64,000 nt of DNA from Cornus controversa. Lineage: Eukaryota; Streptophyta; Magnoliopsida; Cornales; Cornaceae. The stretch is taken from assembly GCA_026545225.1 (NCBI GenBank), contig CM048852.1, forward strand, positions 12,806,146 through 12,870,145, read 5' to 3'. A model generated the notes under the pieces. The model was not told where the DNA came from. It saw nothing but the letters and a program-made list of their open reading frames with translations, and ran no database searches. Shown here piece by piece: positions 62,126 to 64,000 of this stretch. The position numbers were made by a program, and so were the translations under genes. Each line of letters opens with the position of its first letter. Positions within the stretch are counted from its first letter, which is position 1.

Positions 62126-64000
62126 GCTTGCTAATTGTTTCTTTTACTTGCCCAGATGGTCGAATTTCGCACAAAGCACCATACGGTTGTGATAATTCAT
62201 CAGTGCAGCAAGGAATTACTCTTTTCGATTCAGGACCTCCTCACGGTCGAATTTGGCATAAAGCAACTTATAATTCTAAGTATGGCACGATTTCACTTGG
62301 ATTGGGACTTTTCGAATCAAAACAAGTCGAACGAAAAGAGTTCAAAATCGTTGTTGTCATTCTCTATTCTTCTGGACATCCAGATGGTCAATTCTGGCAC
62401 AAAGCACCATACGGTTGTAGTCATGCCTGATTTTTGTAATGAATTATTCTTTTCGACTCAAAACAACTCAAACAAACATGGATGAATATCGGATCTACAT
62501 GCTCATCGTTTCTTTGGGACGCTTTGATGGTTTAATTTCAAAAAAAGCAATGTATGATTCGTATTATGGGATGACTTCTCCTGTAATGTGGTTTTCGAAT
62601 CAAAACAACTCAAATGAAATGAGTTTAAAATGGTTGGTAGCTATTTAATTGTTTCCTTTAGATGTCCAAAAGGTCGAATTTGGAATAAAGCACCATACGG
62701 TTGTGATGAAGATCGGATTGACTTGTTCGCCATTTCTTTTGGATGCTTTGATGGTCTAATTTAGAAAAATGCAACGTACGATTCTGATTATGGCACAACT
62801 TCTCCAGGAATGGGGTTTTTGAATCAGAACAACTCAAACTAAACTTGTCTAAAATCGTGGATAGCTGGCTAATGGTTTCTTTTAGTTGTCCAGATGGTCG
62901 AATTTCGCACAAAGCACCATACGGTTGTGATTATTCATGAGTGCAGCAAGGAATTACTCTTTTCGATTCAGGACGTCCTCATGGTCGAATTTGGCATAAA
63001 GCAACGTATAATTCTAAGTATGGCACGATTTCACTTGCTTTGGGACTTTTCGAATCAAAACAAGTTAAACGAAACAAGTTCAAAACTGTTGTTGTCATTC
63101 TCTCTGCACATCCAGACGGTCAATTCTAGCACAAAGCACCATACTGTTGTGGTCATGCCTGATTTTTGCAAGGAATTGTTCTTTTCCACTCAGAATAACT
63201 CAAACAAACTTGGATGAAGATCGGATCGACATGCTCGTCGTTTCTTTGGGACGCTTTGGCGGTTTAATTTTGAAAAAAGCAACGTACGATTCGTATTATG
63301 GCACGACTTCTCCTGGAATGGGGTTTCGAATCAAAACAACTCAAACAAAACAAGTTTGAAATCGTTGTTAGCTTGCTAATTGTTTCCTTTAGATGTCCTA
63401 ACGGTCAAATTTGGAACAAAGCACCATACGGTTGTGATGAAGATCGGATTGACATGTTCGTCATTTCTTTTGGATGCTTTGATGCTGTAATTTGGAAAAA
63501 AGCAACGTACAATTCTGATTATGGCACGACTTCTCCCGGAATGGGATTTTTGAATTAGAACAACTCAAACTAAACTTGTTTAAAATCATCGATAGCTTGC
63601 TAATTGTTTCTTTTACTTGTCCAGATGGTCGAACTTGGCACAAAGCATCATACGGTTGTGATCATTCGTGAGTGCAGCAAGGACGTCCTCACAGTCAAAT
63701 TTGGCGTAAAGCAACGTATAATTCTAAGTATGGCACGATTTCACTTGGATTGAGACTTTTCGTATCAAAATAAGTCAAACGAAACAAGTTCGAAACCGTT
63801 GTTGTCATTCTCTATTCTTCTGGATATCCAGATGGTCAATTCTAGCACAAAGCACCATACGGTTGTGGTCATGCCTGATTTTTGCAAGGAATTGTTCTTT
63901 TTGACTCAGAACAACTCCAACAAACATGGACGAAGATCGGATCGACATGTTCGTCGTTTCTTTGGGACGCTTTGCGGTTTAATTTCAAAAAAAGCAACGT
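62126..64000 (+). repeat. HOR15: 1-2-3(partial), cut by the window end
   Basis: Units start at 62126, 62864 and 63595; the last has only 406 bases in the window. Type 2 is again the 731-bp form with the 6-bp deletion. The partial type 3 shares cattcgtgagtg, ggattgagactttt and gttctttttgactc with the type 3 unit at 56359, and so pairs with HOR13. Confidence 0.92.

Larger units (their letters stand above)
1..64000. repeat. Multi-order satellite array filling the window
   Basis: The same A-B-C unit of about 716 bp recurs head to tail on one strand from the first to the last base, interrupted only by the insert at 5792-6130. I placed unit starts at the g of gcttgcta (gctggcta in type 2) that precedes the attgtttctttta-like stretch. 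There are 87 complete units, a partial one at 1-366 and a partial one at 63595-64000. Ordinary unit lengths are 712, 715, 716, 717, 737 and 738 bp, with 731 bp for two units that carry a 6-bp deletion. No unit is inverted. No unique DNA, centromeric retrotransposon or telomeric repeat is seen. The array is longer than the window, so its full size is unknown. Confidence 0.98.
52019..64000 (+). repeat. 7,242-bp ten-unit block duplicated (second copy cut)
   Basis: The block 3-4-5-6''-1-2-3-6''-1-2 at 52019-59260 is followed by a second copy from 59261 that runs out of the window within the seventh unit. Matching private variants at the 7,242-bp offset: aaaataagacaaacg and acaaatcacc (52019/59261), attattgcagg (52734/59976), tttctttgtgacg (54167/61409), cattcgtgagtg and ggattgagactttt (56359/63595, offset 7,236 because of a 6-bp deletion in type 2). 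The block contains one complete and one contracted HOR. Confidence 0.87.

Noticed and set aside
1..64000. CRISPR array, because of regular direct repeats
   Set aside because: Repeats are hundreds of bases long, spacers are themselves repeats of the same family, and no cas genes are present.
1..64000. CENP-B box (pattern TTCG, four bases, A, two bases, CGGG)
   Set aside because: I looked at the ttcg-containing stretches (ttcgtcgtttctttggg, ttcgaatcaaaacaac, ttcgtcatttcttttgg) and the cccggaatggg stretch on both strands; none fits the core pattern. A motif scan would settle it.
1..64000. Telomeric or ribosomal origin of the repeat
   Set aside because: No runs of TTTAGGG, TTAGGG or similar, and no recognisable rRNA, 5S or tRNA sequence in the unit.
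1..64000. A retrotransposon (LTR or internal region) as the source of the ~716-bp unit
   Set aside because: No TG...CA termini, primer binding site, polypurine tract or pol-like reading frame could be recognised in the unit, and its internal structure is explained by the ~143-bp sub-repeat.

Overview
The whole 64-kb window is tandem satellite DNA. I find no gene, RNA gene, CRISPR array, origin or conventional regulatory site that I can support. The only non-satellite sequence is one retroposed insert of about 0.34 kb at 5792-6130. The array runs off both ends, so no flank is visible. Base composition is AT-rich (about 37-40% G+C in the stretches I counted). A multi-order satellite with a poly(A)-tailed, target-site-duplicated insert points to a eukaryotic nuclear genome. 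A plant is plausible but the sequence does not prove it, and neither the species nor the chromosomal position (centromeric, pericentromeric, subtelomeric or interstitial) can be read from it.

The array is nested. (1) The deepest layer is a diverged element of about 143 bp, recognisable from a ggtc-aatttgg...aaagca start and a ttttcga-tca-aacaactcaaa core. (2) Six of these, two with internal deletions, pair up into monomers A (about 203 or 224 bp), B (about 289 bp) and C (about 224 bp). (3) A-B-C forms a unit of about 716 bp; 87 complete and 2 partial units fill the window. (4) The units fall into six diagnosable types (1-6), whose ordered hexamer gives a 4,334/4,335-bp higher-order repeat (HOR). 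(5) Larger segments made of HOR pieces (3,617, 4,335 and 7,242 bp) have themselves been duplicated in tandem.

Layout, taking unit starts at the gcttgcta/gctggcta motif: HOR0 1-3962 (begins inside type 1), HOR1 3963-8647 (carries the insert), HOR2 8648-13698 (type 5 doubled), HOR3 13699-18749 (types 3 and 4 doubled, type 5 lost, one hybrid unit), HOR4 18750-23084 (hybrid unit in the type 4 slot), HOR5-7 23085-36089 (three near-identical regular hexamers), HOR8 36090-39708 (no type 5), HOR9 39709-44047, HOR10 44048-46926 (types 1 and 5 missing), HOR11 46927-50543 (no type 5), HOR12 50544-54883, HOR13 54884-57791 (four units), HOR14 57792-62125, HOR15 62126-64000 (cut by the window end). From about 54 kb rightwards the type 1, 2 and 6 units carry a different set of diagnostic variants, so two homogenisation domains meet near there.

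Many open reading frames of 60-126 codons exist on both strands, but they are by-products of the repeat: they overlap one another, they break at the same positions in every unit, and neither the 143-bp nor the 716-bp period is a multiple of three. What the window shows is unequal exchange and conversion within a satellite, with mapped crossover intervals, and one retroposition that serves as a time marker.
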